Positions 17,546 through 27,269 are shown, numbered from the stretch's first letter. The stretch: 64,000 nt of DNA from Bacteroidota bacterium (GCA_018267285.1 JAFDYU010000002.1:244099-308098), one strand, 5' to 3'. Numbers and translations: made by a program. Notes: generated from the sequence alone by a model not told the origin.

Positions 17546-18911
17546 AACGTAATGAGGCTATAGGATCTTGTTGGGCGGCTTTGCGTGCGGGGGCAATTCC
17601 AAAAATCAAACCTACGGTAGCCGCCACGCCAAACGATAAAACAACAGAAGAAAAACTTATGATGGTTGGTATTTTTGCAATGGACGAAACAAAGTACGCG
17701 AGTGTAATGCCAAGCACCACACCGATTACGCCCCCTGTGCCGCTGATCATCACGGCTTCAAAAAGAAATTGCTGCACCACATCGCTTTTCTTGGCCCCGA
17801 TGGAAAGACGCAGCCCTATTTCCTTAATGCGTTCGAGCACGGAAGCCAGCATAATGTTCATAATGCCGATGCCCCCCACCAACAACGAGATGCCCGCAAT
17901 GGCACCGAGCACATAATTGAAAATATCGTTGGTGCGCTGTTGTTGTTTCAGCAGCAACTCGGGTATCTCAATTTCGTAATCGATAACTTCATAGTGTTTG
18001 CGCTGCAGCAGGCGCGAAATAATTTCGGCCGTGGGCTGCATACTTTCGGTAGTCTTCACTTGTATCACCAACCGATCGAGCTGGTGGTAATTTTTTTTCT
18101 TTGCATCGTCCTCCGCAGTAGCCCCAGAGATAAAAATCATTCCACGACCTTTTCGGTTTGCCTCGCGTAATGCATCGACTGTAATGAGATCACGGTTTTC
18201 GTATCGAATCAACACGGTTTGCAGGGGCGTATAGATATCCATATTAAAATCGCGAATGCCCAGCTTGCTGATGCTTGCTGTTGAAACCGACCTCTCGCGC
18301 AGCACGCCCACCACAATGAGCCACTGCGCACCTACTTTGATGTATTTGCCGATCGGGTCTTCGGTAGGAAAAAATTTGCTTTTGATGCCCGCACCAATAA
18401 TGCACACCGGCAGCCCTAATTTAAGTTGTTCTTCATTAAAGATTCGCCCTTCGATAAACTGAAAATCATAAATTTCAAAATACGAAGGCTGAACACCCAC
18501 CAATTTAGCCGATCGCCTCAACCCTTTGCGAATGGCGTTGGTCTCCAAAATAATTTCCGGGCTGAGTTTGTTCAACCCGGGCACGGCTTCTTCAATGCTG
18601 TGCATATCGCGCACGGTAAGGCCGGGCGAAAATTTTTTCTTTTCTTTTTTGCCGTTTGCTTCTTCGTTGAGTTTCTCTTCTTCTTGCTCTACAATGGGCT
18701 TGATCACAATGTTATTAACACCCACCAGTTTAATTTGATTGAGGATTTCCTGTTGCGCACCATTGCCAATGGCCAGCATGGCAATTACGGCCGCTACACC
18801 GAAAATAATTCCAAGAGCCGTTAATAATGACCGGACCCGGTTGGCCACCACGGCATCTACGGCAATATAGAGGTTGGCCATAAGCCGCTGAAAAGAATCG
18901 GATTGAAACAT
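17538..18911 (-). CDS. MacB-like ABC transporter permease (no ATPase domain)
   Basis: A 457-residue protein. The N-terminal MacB_PCD part has a membrane segment around 27-50 (LLTALGIIFGVAAVIAMLAIG) and a large periplasmic domain. Three more membrane segments lie in the C-terminal 130 residues, with the FtsX motif ERIKEIGLRLSIGAKKSDV. E. coli MacB carries its own N-terminal ATPase, which is absent here, so a separate ATPase subunit must come from elsewhere; none lies nearby. It would export a peptide, lipid or antibiotic together with the HlyD and TolC proteins of the operon. A charged run (EEEKLNEEANGKKEKKK) near residue 95 is unusual. Confidence 0.9.
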   Translation of the reverse strand: MFQSDSFQRLMANLYIAVDAVVANRVRSLLTALGIIFGVAAVIAMLAIGNGAQQEILNQIKLVGVNNIVIKPIVEQEEEKLNEEANGKKEKKKFSPGLTVRDMHSIEEAVPGLNKLSPEIILETNAIRKGLRRSAKLVGVQPSYFEIYDFQFIEGRIFNEEQLKLGLPVCIIGAGIKSKFFPTEDPIGKYIKVGAQWLIVVGVLRERSVSTASISKLGIRDFNMDIYTPLQTVLIRYENRDLITVDALREANRKGRGMIFISGATAEDDAKKKNYHQLDRLVIQVKTTESMQPTAEIISRLLQRKHYEVIDYEIEIPELLLKQQQRTNDIFNYVLGAIAGISLLVGGIGIMNIMLASVLERIKEIGLRLSIGAKKSDVVQQFLFEAVMISGTGGVIGVVLGITLAYFVSSIAKIPTIISFSSVVLSFGVAATVGLIFGIAPARKAAQQDPIASLRYE

Positions 18912-20251
18912 TATTTTGAGGGGGGCATTCGCATTACTTTTTGAGCAGGCTCTGCGGACTTGGCAGGCTCTTCTTCCTTCTTTTTCTTGCGCTTTCCGTT
19001 GAGTTCGGGTAAGAGTTGTATTTTCTGGTCGCCCACATCGGGCGGCATCGACAAAAACAGACGGTCGTTTTCTACAACACCTTTCAGCACAACGGCTTCG
19101 TTGGAATTGGTTTCTCCTACGATAACTTCTTGTTTGGTGATTTTAATGCCCTCTTGCACAAACACATACGTGATGGAGTCGTGCTCGTTGTGCAAACATT
19201 CGAGCGGAATGTGCAGCACTTCGTCTACTTCGTGGGCAATAATTTTATTGCTGGTGGTCATGGCCGGGCGAAGGCTCATATCGGTGCCGTCAATTTCAAC
19301 GAGTACTTCAAACACTTTGGCATCGGAGTTCGGGCGTTGTTCGCCAACATTGGCTACATGGATTACTTTGCCAGTCAGTTTTTTATCGGGGTACGCGTCC
19401 AGGCCAACTTCTACTTTTTGCCCGGGTTTTATTTTCCGGATGTCCACTTCGTTTACAAATGTTTTCGATTGCATGGTGGTGAGGTCGGGCAACGTAGCCA
19501 CTACGGGATCCCACATTCGAATCTGCGAGCCGGCTTTCACCGGTTTGCCGTCCCAATCTCTTTCGTAGATAACCATACCCGCATCGGGCGCTTTCACATT
19601 AAAGGATTGCAAAATTTTATTCATGCCGTCAAATTCATTCGTCACTTTTCGAAGCTCAGCACCCACAACGCGCATTTTTTCGATATTCTGATTTTTTTTG
19701 ATTTTGTAATTATCTATGGCTTGCTGGTAAGCCCGTTTGGCTTTGTCCAGGTCAATCTCGGTTTGTTTTACGGTAGAGGGCGGTTCGAATTTAGATTGCT
19801 CGCGGATAATTTCTTTTTCTTCCACAGCATATTTCAAATTGATCAGCTCATCGCGCGACTTGCGCATTTCAAGGGTTGTATCGAGTTGTGTTTGCACAAA
19901 TTTGCTGTTGGCGGTTTCAAGATCAATCTGCTTCTGCAAAAATTTCGTCTGAAACTCAGATCGGTCAAGGGTAGCTACCCAATCTCCTTTCTTTACGATG
20001 GTTCCTTCGTCTACGATGTTTTGAATGGTTACCTGATATATGCTGAAGTTGCGAAGCCCTTCAGGCCCTTGAATTTTCACAAAATTTTTGGCCTCAAGCT
20101 CTCCGGTGGTTTCTATCTCTACTTTGAATTTCCCACGTTTCACTACCGACATGATGTTGGCCGATTCGTCTGCTCTATTGCCGCGCACCACAAAGTAGCC
20201 GATAAAGGCGATGAGGATGCCCAAAGACGCGATAAGTATTTTTCGTTTCAT
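18911..20251 (-). CDS. HlyD/MacA-like periplasmic adaptor of an efflux system
   Basis: A 446-residue protein. A single N-terminal membrane anchor (ILIASLGILIAFIGYFVVRG) is followed by the first half of a lipoyl/barrel-sandwich domain (IVKKGDWVATLDRSEF), a long coiled-coil hairpin (about 85-200), the second half (FNVKAPDAGMVIYERDWDGKPVKAGSQ) and a beta-barrel (KIKPGQKVEVGLDAYPDKKLTGKVIHV). The C-terminus is a K/E/P-rich tail. It links the permease in the inner membrane to TolC. It is the first gene of the operon, and its TAA overlaps the permease ATG as TAATG. Confidence 0.91.
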   Translation of the reverse strand: MKRKILIASLGILIAFIGYFVVRGNRADESANIMSVVKRGKFKVEIETTGELEAKNFVKIQGPEGLRNFSIYQVTIQNIVDEGTIVKKGDWVATLDRSEFQTKFLQKQIDLETANSKFVQTQLDTTLEMRKSRDELINLKYAVEEKEIIREQSKFEPPSTVKQTEIDLDKAKRAYQQAIDNYKIKKNQNIEKMRVVGAELRKVTNEFDGMNKILQSFNVKAPDAGMVIYERDWDGKPVKAGSQIRMWDPVVATLPDLTTMQSKTFVNEVDIRKIKPGQKVEVGLDAYPDKKLTGKVIHVANVGEQRPNSDAKVFEVLVEIDGTDMSLRPAMTTSNKIIAHEVDEVLHIPLECLHNEHDSITYVFVQEGIKITKQEVIVGETNSNEAVVLKGVVENDRLFLSMPPDVGDQKIQLLPELNGKRKKKKEEEPAKSAEPAQKVMRMPPSK

Positions 20252-20445
20252 AGCCTATTAAGTTGTTGGCAACTTTAGATACTGTTTTCCTATAATAATG
20301 GTTACAAAATTCAAATTATTGCCCTACCATTCATAAAAAAGTTACAACTTTTCAAGGGCACAGACAATGCTTTGATGATTGAATCCTAAAAAAAGTTGAG
20401 TGGTTGTATGGTATAAATTTTAAATTGTGATGAAATGCAAAATTA

Positions 20446-21789
20446 ATGAGAAACTCGGTTATTTTCTTCTGTGTTGTGCTACTACTTTCCTGTCAACCGT
20501 CAAAAAATACACCAGCGGTAGTTGGCGTACCCGATCATCCGGCCTGGATCATGCAAGGAAATATTTATGAAGTAAACGTACGGCAATATACACCCGAAGG
20601 AACTTTCAATGCTTTTGCAAAACATCTTGATCGGCTCAAGGCCATGGGCGTGCAAACCCTTTGGTTCATGCCCATCAACCCAATCAGCATAAAAGACCGG
20701 AAGGGCTCGCTTGGCAGTTACTATGCGGTGTCGAACTACACGACAGTCAATCCCGAGTTTGGCACACTCAACGACTGGAACCAGCTCGTTAAAGCCGCCC
20801 ATGAAAAGGGAATGAAAGTAATTATTGACTGGGTGCCGAACCACACGGGTGCCGACCATCCGTGGCTTGAGAAGCACCCTGACTTTTATGCAAAAGATAA
20901 AAACGGAAACCCGGCCGTGATGATGGACTGGACCGACACCCGGCTGTTGAACTATAGCAACCCTGTGTTGGAAGACAGTATGATTGCAAGCATGGAGTAT
21001 TGGATCCGAACTTCCTCCATCGATGGTTTTCGGTGCGATGTGGCCTGGAATGTGCCCGGAAGTTTTTGGAGCAAATGTATTTCGCAACTCAAACAAATAA
21101 ATAAAGACATTTTTATGTTGGCCGAAGGCGATAAACCGTATCTGCACACATCAGGTTTTGATGCCACCTATCCTTGGGAAATGTTTCATACCCTGGAAAA
21201 AATTGCCAATGCAGAACGCCCCGCTTACGCGATCGACAGTTTGATCAATAAATTTGATACCGCCTACACGGCAACTGCCATCGAAATGTATTTCACCAGC
21301 AACCATGACGAAAACAGTTGGAACAAAGCAGACTATTGTTCTTTTCCGGGAGCGGTTCACGCTCCGTTTGCAGTGCTTACTCAAACCCTCGCCCATAGTG
21401 TGCCTTTAATTTATGGAGGCCAGGAGGAACCGGTGTTGCGAGCCATTAAATTTTTTGACAAAGATACCATGTGGTTTGAAAAATTTGAACGCGCCTCATT
21501 TTACAAAACACTACTTGATTTACGATCGAGAAATGCTGCCCTTTCGGCCGATGCCTCTTTTCGTAAAATTGATGTTGGAAACCGCGATGCACTGTATGCT
21601 TTTGTTCGCGAAAAAAACGGAAAGAAGGTTTTGGTAATTCTTAATCTTTCAAACAACGATCAAACCTTTTCTGTAAAAGACGAAAGCCTGCACGGCCACG
21701 CGCTGAATGTATTCAATCTCAAAAAGGAAGAAATTTCGACAACGCCAACGGTGCTTGCTAAGTGGGGCTTTTGGGTTTACGAATATTAA
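20446..21789 (+). CDS. Alpha-amylase family glycoside hydrolase (GH13), lipoprotein
   Basis: A 447-residue protein with a lipoprotein signal (VVLLLSCQPSK). GH13 regions in order: IIDWVPNHTG (region I), GFRCDVAWNVP with nucleophile Asp198, MLAEGD with acid/base Glu227, and FTSNHDENSW with Asp288. All three catalytic carboxylates are present. The short C-terminal beta domain ends the protein. It would hydrolyse alpha-glucans at the cell surface or in the periplasm. The next gene, a serine esterase or hydrolase, follows after 6 bases and is probably co-transcribed. There is no SusC/SusD pair beside it, so it is not part of a classical starch locus. Confidence 0.93.
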   Translation: MRNSVIFFCVVLLLSCQPSKNTPAVVGVPDHPAWIMQGNIYEVNVRQYTPEGTFNAFAKHLDRLKAMGVQTLWFMPINPISIKDRKGSLGSYYAVSNYTTVNPEFGTLNDWNQLVKAAHEKGMKVIIDWVPNHTGADHPWLEKHPDFYAKDKNGNPAVMMDWTDTRLLNYSNPVLEDSMIASMEYWIRTSSIDGFRCDVAWNVPGSFWSKCISQLKQINKDIFMLAEGDKPYLHTSGFDATYPWEMFHTLEKIANAERPAYAIDSLINKFDTAYTATAIEMYFTSNHDENSWNKADYCSFPGAVHAPFAVLTQTLAHSVPLIYGGQEEPVLRAIKFFDKDTMWFEKFERASFYKTLLDLRSRNAALSADASFRKIDVGNRDALYAFVREKNGKKVLVILNLSNNDQTFSVKDESLHGHALNVFNLKKEEISTTPTVLAKWGFWVYEY

Positions 21790-21795
21790 AATCTG

Positions 21796-22725
21796 ATGAA
21801 AAGCTTTTATCTTCTTCCATTAATTTTTTTATTCGCTAAAGTTGGCGCACAGCAAATTCAATATTCATTTGCTGCTGAAAAAGACACCACAAAAAATTAT
21901 TACATCACCCTGCTTCCAAAAGGTGAAGTAAAAGGAGTTTTGATCGTGCTTCCGGGTTTTGGCGAACTCCCAAAAGAGACACTAATTGACTGGGACATAC
22001 AAACGTACGCACCTCGTGCGGGCATAGCAACGTTCATACCTGCTTTGGGCGACAGGTTTTTTTTCTACATCGACAGTTTGTCCCATCAAAAATTGATCAA
22101 GTTTATCGATCATGTCTTCCGCAAGCATAACTTAAACGGGAAACCTTTTTTTATAGGTGGTGCTTCGCTGGGAGGCACTATGGTACTGCAATATCTTGAG
22201 CGATCGTATGCTCCGAAATCAAACCTTAGGAAACCGGTTGCCGTTTTTGCGCTGGACCCTCCTTTAGATATTGAGCGCCTGTACTATAACATGACTTCGA
22301 AAAATTTCCCCAAAAAACATCCGATAAGGGCTCAAGAAAACAACTACATATCAAACAGAATTCGTCAAGAGTTTAAAACCGATCCATCGCGTAACCCTGA
22401 GTATTTTTGGAACATCTCACCGTTTGCTCAAAGCGACACAACTCATTCGTCTTTGAAAAATATTCTTTCCGTGCCTATAAGAATATACACAGAGCCGGAT
22501 ATCAATTGGTATATCGATAACCGTTATGTTGATTATTCGGGTATCAATGCTCCAGACGATGCCGCCATTATCAACTGGCTCAGGTCATGGGGTAATACTA
22601 AAGCAGAGTTGATAACGACAAGCGGTAAAGGATATAGAATCAGGGAAAAGACCCGACATCCTAATTCCTGGACAATTGCCGACAGTAAAGAAGTTGTTGA
22701 GTGGCTATCGCAATTCGTGCATTAA
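21796..22725 (+). CDS. Secreted alpha/beta hydrolase
   Basis: A 309-residue protein with signal peptide MKSFYLLPLIFLFAKVGAQ. The alpha/beta hydrolase fold is visible from KGVLIVLPGFGELPKE (oxyanion region) and the nucleophile elbow GGASLGGTM with Ser124. An acidic residue follows in IRIYTEPDINWY, and a candidate His lies near the C-terminus (TRHPNSWTIAD). The substrate is unknown; esterase or peptidase activity would fit. It begins 6 bases after the amylase stop, so the two genes likely form an operon. Confidence 0.75.
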   Translation: MKSFYLLPLIFLFAKVGAQQIQYSFAAEKDTTKNYYITLLPKGEVKGVLIVLPGFGELPKETLIDWDIQTYAPRAGIATFIPALGDRFFFYIDSLSHQKLIKFIDHVFRKHNLNGKPFFIGGASLGGTMVLQYLERSYAPKSNLRKPVAVFALDPPLDIERLYYNMTSKNFPKKHPIRAQENNYISNRIRQEFKTDPSRNPEYFWNISPFAQSDTTHSSLKNILSVPIRIYTEPDINWYIDNRYVDYSGINAPDDAAIINWLRSWGNTKAELITTSGKGYRIREKTRHPNSWTIADSKEVVEWLSQFVH

Positions 22726-22745
22726 CCGTAACTCAGTTTACAAAC

Positions 22746-23753
22746 TCAAATACTGATTTTCTTAAACTTCATCACTTGCCAGATTACCACGGGTGCACCA
22801 ATCAATGACGTAAGCGCATTAAGTGGAAGCAGTTGTACATCGCTTACGAGTTGCGAAAGGATATCGCAAAACAAAAGCAACAGGGCGCCCATCACCATCA
22901 CATGGGGGATCAAAATTTTATGATTGGTTGTTGGCGTCACCAACCTTGCGAGGTGTGGTACGGCCAGCCCAACAAAGGCAATCGGTCCGCAAAATGCCGT
23001 GATGGCTCCGGTCATCAGTCCGGTGGCGATCACAATCCAGGTTCTTGAGCGGTTAACATTTACGCCCAGGCTGCGCGCATAGTTTTCGCCCAGCAGCCAG
23101 GTGTTTAACGACTTCACCAAAAGAAAACTGAGCGTCAACCCGAAGAGGAGTATAAGTGCCATAACACCAATTTCGTTCCACCCGCTATTTCCTACATTGC
23201 CCATCGTCCAAAGTACGTAGAGTTGCAAGTCTTCGGCCCGGCTTACAAACTGCAACACACTCATGAGCGAAGACGTGGCAGCCGCCAGCATCAACCCGAT
23301 AATCAACAACGAGGCATTGTCGCGCACGGTTCGAGAAACTGCCAACATCAGCAAAAGGATAAGCGCTCCGCCAATACCGGCAGCAAGCGCAAGGCTCCAC
23401 TCGTTGGCTATAAAACTTAAATTTTTCCCAGCGAGCAAGAGTAAACCAACCAGCAAACTCGCACCCGAGCTTAGGCCCAGCACATCGGGCCCGGCCAGTG
23501 GATTGCGAAAAAGTGTTTGCATCAGTAAACCGCTGCAGGCAAGCGCAGCCCCGGCCAGCACGCAGGTGAGTGCTTTGGGCAACCGGAACTGCCACAAAAT
23601 GGTGTGAACGGTGGAATCGGCATGGTGCAAAATGTTTTTTATGCTGTCGGATAGTGGAATCGGAACGTTACCCACGCTCACATCCGCAAAAAACAGTAGC
23701 AGCAATAAAAATAGTAGCAATAAAATTTTTACAGAATGGCGGTCTTTCATCAT
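22746..23753 (-). CDS. FecCD-family ABC transporter permease (siderophore/cobalamin type)
   Basis: About 335 residues from MMKDRHSVKILLLLFL; the frame extends to 23783, but a -7 box at 23767-23774 favours this start. There are about ten membrane segments, with family motifs WQFRLPKALTCVLAGAALACSG, QTLFRNPLAGPDVLGLSSGAS and the terminal GPIAFVGLAVPHLARL (coupling region). FecCD permeases import iron-siderophores, haem or vitamin B12 with a BtuD-type ATPase and a binding protein. Neither partner gene is adjacent: it is bordered by an esterase on one side and an MFS gene on the other. Confidence 0.92.
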   Translation of the reverse strand: MMKDRHSVKILLLLFLLLLLFFADVSVGNVPIPLSDSIKNILHHADSTVHTILWQFRLPKALTCVLAGAALACSGLLMQTLFRNPLAGPDVLGLSSGASLLVGLLLLAGKNLSFIANEWSLALAAGIGGALILLLMLAVSRTVRDNASLLIIGLMLAAATSSLMSVLQFVSRAEDLQLYVLWTMGNVGNSGWNEIGVMALILLFGLTLSFLLVKSLNTWLLGENYARSLGVNVNRSRTWIVIATGLMTGAITAFCGPIAFVGLAVPHLARLVTPTTNHKILIPHVMVMGALLLLFCDILSQLVSDVQLLPLNALTSLIGAPVVIWQVMKFKKISI

Positions 23754-23766
23754 TTTATACACATAG

Positions 23767-23774
23767 CAAAGATA
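23767..23774 (-). promoter_or_regulatory. Candidate -7 box of the FecCD permease gene
   Basis: On the minus strand the bases read TATCTTTG, an exact TAnnTTTG match, 13 bases upstream of the ATG at 23753. No clear -33 TTTG is seen. Confidence 0.4.
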
Positions 23775-23837
23775 ACTCAACACACTTTTGCATTGGCTTT
23801 TGAATAACTAAAATTATTTTCAGGCAAAATTTATTTC

Positions 23838-25067
23838 ATGAAAGACAATAGCCTCAGGCCTCTGTTCAGTATTCCCGTCATCATTGCGGCCCTCGGCTAC
23901 TTTGTTGACATCTACGATTTGCTCCTTTTCAGCATTGTGCGCGTGCCAAGTCTCACCAAGCTTGGTGTTGCCTCGGCCAACTTACTCAGCGAAGGTGAAT
24001 TTTTGCTACGCGTGCAAATGATTGGCTTACTAACGGGCGGAATGATTTGGGGCATTATGGGCGACAAGCGAGGGCGGTTATCTGTTTTGTTCGGCTCTAT
24101 ATTATTGTATTCGCTGGCGAATATTGCCAACGGTTTCGTGGTGAACACAACACAGTATGCCATCCTTCGGTTTATTGCCGGAATAGGCTTAGCCGGTGAA
24201 CTGGGTGCGGGCATAACGCTTGTTTCCGAATCGCTGCCCACACACCTGCGCGGTTACGGCACAACACTGGTAGCCACCGTAGGTTTAATGGGTGCCGTGG
24301 TGGGCAATTTTGTAGTGCGTCTTTCGGACGACTGGCGCACGGCATTTTTTATTGGGGGCGGGCTGGGCTTGCTTCTACTCATTGCGCGTGTCAGTGCGTT
24401 TGAGTCCGGCATCTTTTTAAAAGTTAAAGAAGAAAAAATTGAGCGCGGCAATTTCTTCATGCTGTTCAACAACAAAGAGCGTTTTAAAAAATTTATGGGC
24501 TGTATTTTCATCGGCACACCCATCTGGTATGCCATTGGGGTTTTGATTTTTGCCTCGCCCGAAATTGCAAAAGCATTGCACGTTAGTGGTGAAATTAAAT
24601 CGGGCGATGCGGTGATGTGGAGCTACATAGGCCTGGCCGTGGGCGATCTTTCGAGCGGCCTGCTGAGCCAGTGGGCAAAATCGCGCAAGAAAATTGTACT
24701 CCTTTATATAATTCTTACATTGATTTTTGTGCTCCTCTTTTTGTTTTCAGAATCTATTTCTGTTTCACAATTTTATTTTAATTGCTTTTTACTCGGCATT
24801 GGGGTGGGCTATTGGGCTTTGTTCGTTACCATTGCTGCCGAGCAGTTCGGCACTAACTTGCGCTCTACCGTGGCCACAACGGTTCCAAACTTCATTCGCG
24901 GTACAGTTGCACCGATAACACTGCTCTTTGAATATATGCGCACCGAGAGCGGGGTGATTTACGGTGCGCTTTGGGTTGGCCTCATCACCATTGTTATTGC
25001 CATTATTGCCGTGAGGCTGGTGGATGAAACGTTTACAAGGGATATGAATTTTATAGAAAAAAATTGA
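23838..25067 (+). CDS. MFS transporter (metabolite:H+ symporter-like)
   Basis: A 409-residue protein with 12 predicted membrane segments. The loop 2-3 motif GDKRGRLSVLFGS and the loop 4 region RFIAGIGLAGELGAGITLVSESLPTHLRG are typical of the sugar/aromatic acid or metabolite:H+ symporter branch of the major facilitator superfamily. An acidic residue in the first membrane segment (YFVDIYDLLLF) could serve proton coupling. The substrate cannot be told. It is divergent from the FecCD permease with about 85 bases between the starts. Confidence 0.9.
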   Translation: MKDNSLRPLFSIPVIIAALGYFVDIYDLLLFSIVRVPSLTKLGVASANLLSEGEFLLRVQMIGLLTGGMIWGIMGDKRGRLSVLFGSILLYSLANIANGFVVNTTQYAILRFIAGIGLAGELGAGITLVSESLPTHLRGYGTTLVATVGLMGAVVGNFVVRLSDDWRTAFFIGGGLGLLLLIARVSAFESGIFLKVKEEKIERGNFFMLFNNKERFKKFMGCIFIGTPIWYAIGVLIFASPEIAKALHVSGEIKSGDAVMWSYIGLAVGDLSSGLLSQWAKSRKKIVLLYIILTLIFVLLFLFSESISVSQFYFNCFLLGIGVGYWALFVTIAAEQFGTNLRSTVATTVPNFIRGTVAPITLLFEYMRTESGVIYGALWVGLITIVIAIIAVRLVDETFTRDMNFIEKN

Positions 25068-25187
25068 TTCTTTTTTGCAAAACTTACATCTCCGTTTCCG
25101 GAAGTGTTTAGAAAGCTATATTCTTTATCCTCACAATTTTGAGCGTTATCTTTGTAGCTACATTGCGTAGTCTATACCATTGGCTTC

Positions 25188-27269
25188 ATGAGATCTTTTA
25201 TTATTTATATAGCCCTATCGATCATCCCGGTTCTGTCATTTTCTCAGAATCGAAAAAAGATTGATAGCCTCAAAAAAATCTTGCCCGTTTCTCCCATTGG
25301 TCAGCATTACGAGCTTTTAAATCAGCTTGCGTGGGAATACCGTTTTGCTTACCCCGACAGCACGGTGCTGTATGCCCAACGCGCATACGCACTCGGCAAC
25401 GAATTAAAATTAACTTCTGATTTAGCTCGGCCGCTCAATTATCAAGGTGTTGCACTTAATTACAAAGGCGATCGGTTGCAGGCTTACGACTTGTTTGTGC
25501 AAGCATTGGATTTGAGTGTTCGCCAGAACGACTCTTCGCAGATTGCCCACAGCAACAACAACATCGGGCGGCTGTTTTTTGAACAGGGTATTCTCTCCAA
25601 ATCGTACGATTATTACATCCGTGCGTACAACATTTTCAAAAAACGGAATGATCGGTATGGTTTAGCGTACACCATTCAAAGCCTCGGTACCTTGCAACGT
25701 GCACAAAAAGATTATGTAAAAGCCGAGAAAAACTATCTCGAAGCATACGAAATCCGTTTATTGATGGGCAACTCGCGCGATATTATGTCGGCACAAATGA
25801 TGCTCGCGCGGCTCTATCAGGAACGGGAAGACCTCCAAAAATCAGACGCGATGCTGGCCAAAGCCGACTCCATTGCCAGCCGGATGAACGACGAACTAAG
25901 CCTGGCAGAAATAAAATTATTGAACGCCAAAAATCTGGTTGAAGAAGGAAAACTTATAGAAGCTGAACAAGTGGCAGAGGCAAGCACAAAAGTAATTGAG
26001 CGCGTGCACTACGTGCGGGTGCTGCCCGAGGCAATGCGCTTACTCGGAAGAATAAAAATGTTGAATAAAAAACCGAGTGAAGCCGAAATGTATTTCAAGT
26101 CTTCACTTAAAATAGCAGCACGCACCAAAGATCTGCAAGATCAGATGGAGGCCTATCGTTATTTGTGGAAGCTGGCTGTGAAAGAAAATAATAAAGACGA
26201 AGCGGTAGAATACCTGAACCAATATTTAGTTCGTAAAGATTCCATCAAAGATCTGGATTTGGCACGCCAGGTAGAACGGTTACAATTTCAATTAGAAATT
26301 GAAAAAAAAGACAAGGAGAACGAGTTTCTTCGGTTGAGCAAAACCCATCAAGCCGAAATTATATCAAGCCAAAAAACCCAAAACGTTGCGCTCCTGGTTA
26401 TTATGGTGTGCGCCTTGTGTATGGCCTCAGGCCTTTGGTACTACAGCCGCAAACGCAAACGCACCAACCTGAAGCTCGAAGCGCAAAATCAGTTTATCGA
26501 TCTGCAACGCAAGCAAATCGAAAAACGCAATATGGACTTATCGATGCAAAATCATAAACTCGCTGAGATTAATCACGAGAAAGATATGCTGATGAATATT
26601 GTGGCACATGATTTAAAATCTCCATTGGCCCGCATCATGGGGCTCACCAATTTACTCAGCGTGGACGGCTCTCTTTCTCAGTCTCAGCAAGAATATGTTC
26701 GTTTAATGAAAGATGTAACGCAATCTAATCTCGATTTGATTGCCGACTTGCTTGATGTAAATGCCTGGCAAATGGAAAATGATGTGCCCCACGCCACAAT
26801 ATTCAATCCGGGTGAACTCATAGAAGAACGTGTGGCTTTCTTTCAACACGCCAGCATCAGCAAGAACATTGACTTATTGTTAAATCACGATGCAAACGGA
26901 ACCGCTCGAAGCAATGCCGGATATATTTCTCGCATCATTGACAATTTGCTTTCCAACGCCATAAAATTTTCTCAGAAAGGCTCTACCGTTATTGTTGACG
27001 CACAACTCCAAGAGGGTCAGTTTATTCTTTCAGTAAAAGATAACGGGCCCGGTTTTTCGGAAGCCGACAAAAAATTGCTGTACCAGCGATTTAAAAAACT
27101 CAGTGCCCGGCCTACAGCCGGTGAAAGTTCTAACGGGCTTGGCCTCGCCATTGTAAAAACATTGACCGACCGGCTGAATGGCAAAATCGAACTGGAAAGC
27201 GAAATCGGCAAAGGAAGCGAATTCAAAGTTACGATTCCGGTGAAAGTAATTGAGTCGGTATCCGTTTAG
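25188..27269 (+). CDS. TPR-containing sensor histidine kinase (HisKA type), orphan
   Basis: A 693-residue protein: signal peptide (MRSFIIYIALSIIPVLSFSQ), several TPR units about 40-380, a membrane segment about 402-420 (VALLVIMVCALCMASGLWYY) and a coiled coil. The HisKA domain carries His474 (IVAHDLKSPLARI), and the HATPase_c domain has the N box (NLLSNAIKFS), G1 (VKDNGPGF) and G2 (SSNGLGLAIVK). It differs from the kinase at 13476, which is of the HisKA_3 type. No response regulator gene lies next to it. A TATCTTTG sequence at 25147-25154 could be its -7 box. Its last 4 bases overlap the convergent DUF2461 gene. Confidence 0.93.
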   Translation: MRSFIIYIALSIIPVLSFSQNRKKIDSLKKILPVSPIGQHYELLNQLAWEYRFAYPDSTVLYAQRAYALGNELKLTSDLARPLNYQGVALNYKGDRLQAYDLFVQALDLSVRQNDSSQIAHSNNNIGRLFFEQGILSKSYDYYIRAYNIFKKRNDRYGLAYTIQSLGTLQRAQKDYVKAEKNYLEAYEIRLLMGNSRDIMSAQMMLARLYQEREDLQKSDAMLAKADSIASRMNDELSLAEIKLLNAKNLVEEGKLIEAEQVAEASTKVIERVHYVRVLPEAMRLLGRIKMLNKKPSEAEMYFKSSLKIAARTKDLQDQMEAYRYLWKLAVKENNKDEAVEYLNQYLVRKDSIKDLDLARQVERLQFQLEIEKKDKENEFLRLSKTHQAEIISSQKTQNVALLVIMVCALCMASGLWYYSRKRKRTNLKLEAQNQFIDLQRKQIEKRNMDLSMQNHKLAEINHEKDMLMNIVAHDLKSPLARIMGLTNLLSVDGSLSQSQQEYVRLMKDVTQSNLDLIADLLDVNAWQMENDVPHATIFNPGELIEERVAFFQHASISKNIDLLLNHDANGTARSNAGYISRIIDNLLSNAIKFSQKGSTVIVDAQLQEGQFILSVKDNGPGFSEADKKLLYQRFKKLSARPTAGESSNGLGLAIVKTLTDRLNGKIELESEIGKGSEFKVTIPVKVIESVSV

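Noticed and set aside
19016-20278. A 420-codon open frame on the plus strand
   Set aside because: It lies fully opposite the HlyD-like adaptor gene, which has clear domain motifs and operon overlaps. The translation has no family features and is a by-product of codon usage.
20446-22725. Starch-utilisation (Sus-type) locus around the GH13 amylase
   Set aside because: No SusC/SusD or Sus regulator adjoins it; the SusC/SusD pair is 20 kb away and convergent with other genes.
25147-25154. TATCTTTG as promoter of the TPR kinase
   Set aside because: A good -7 match, but no -33 element at the right distance; mentioned under the gene and not listed separately.
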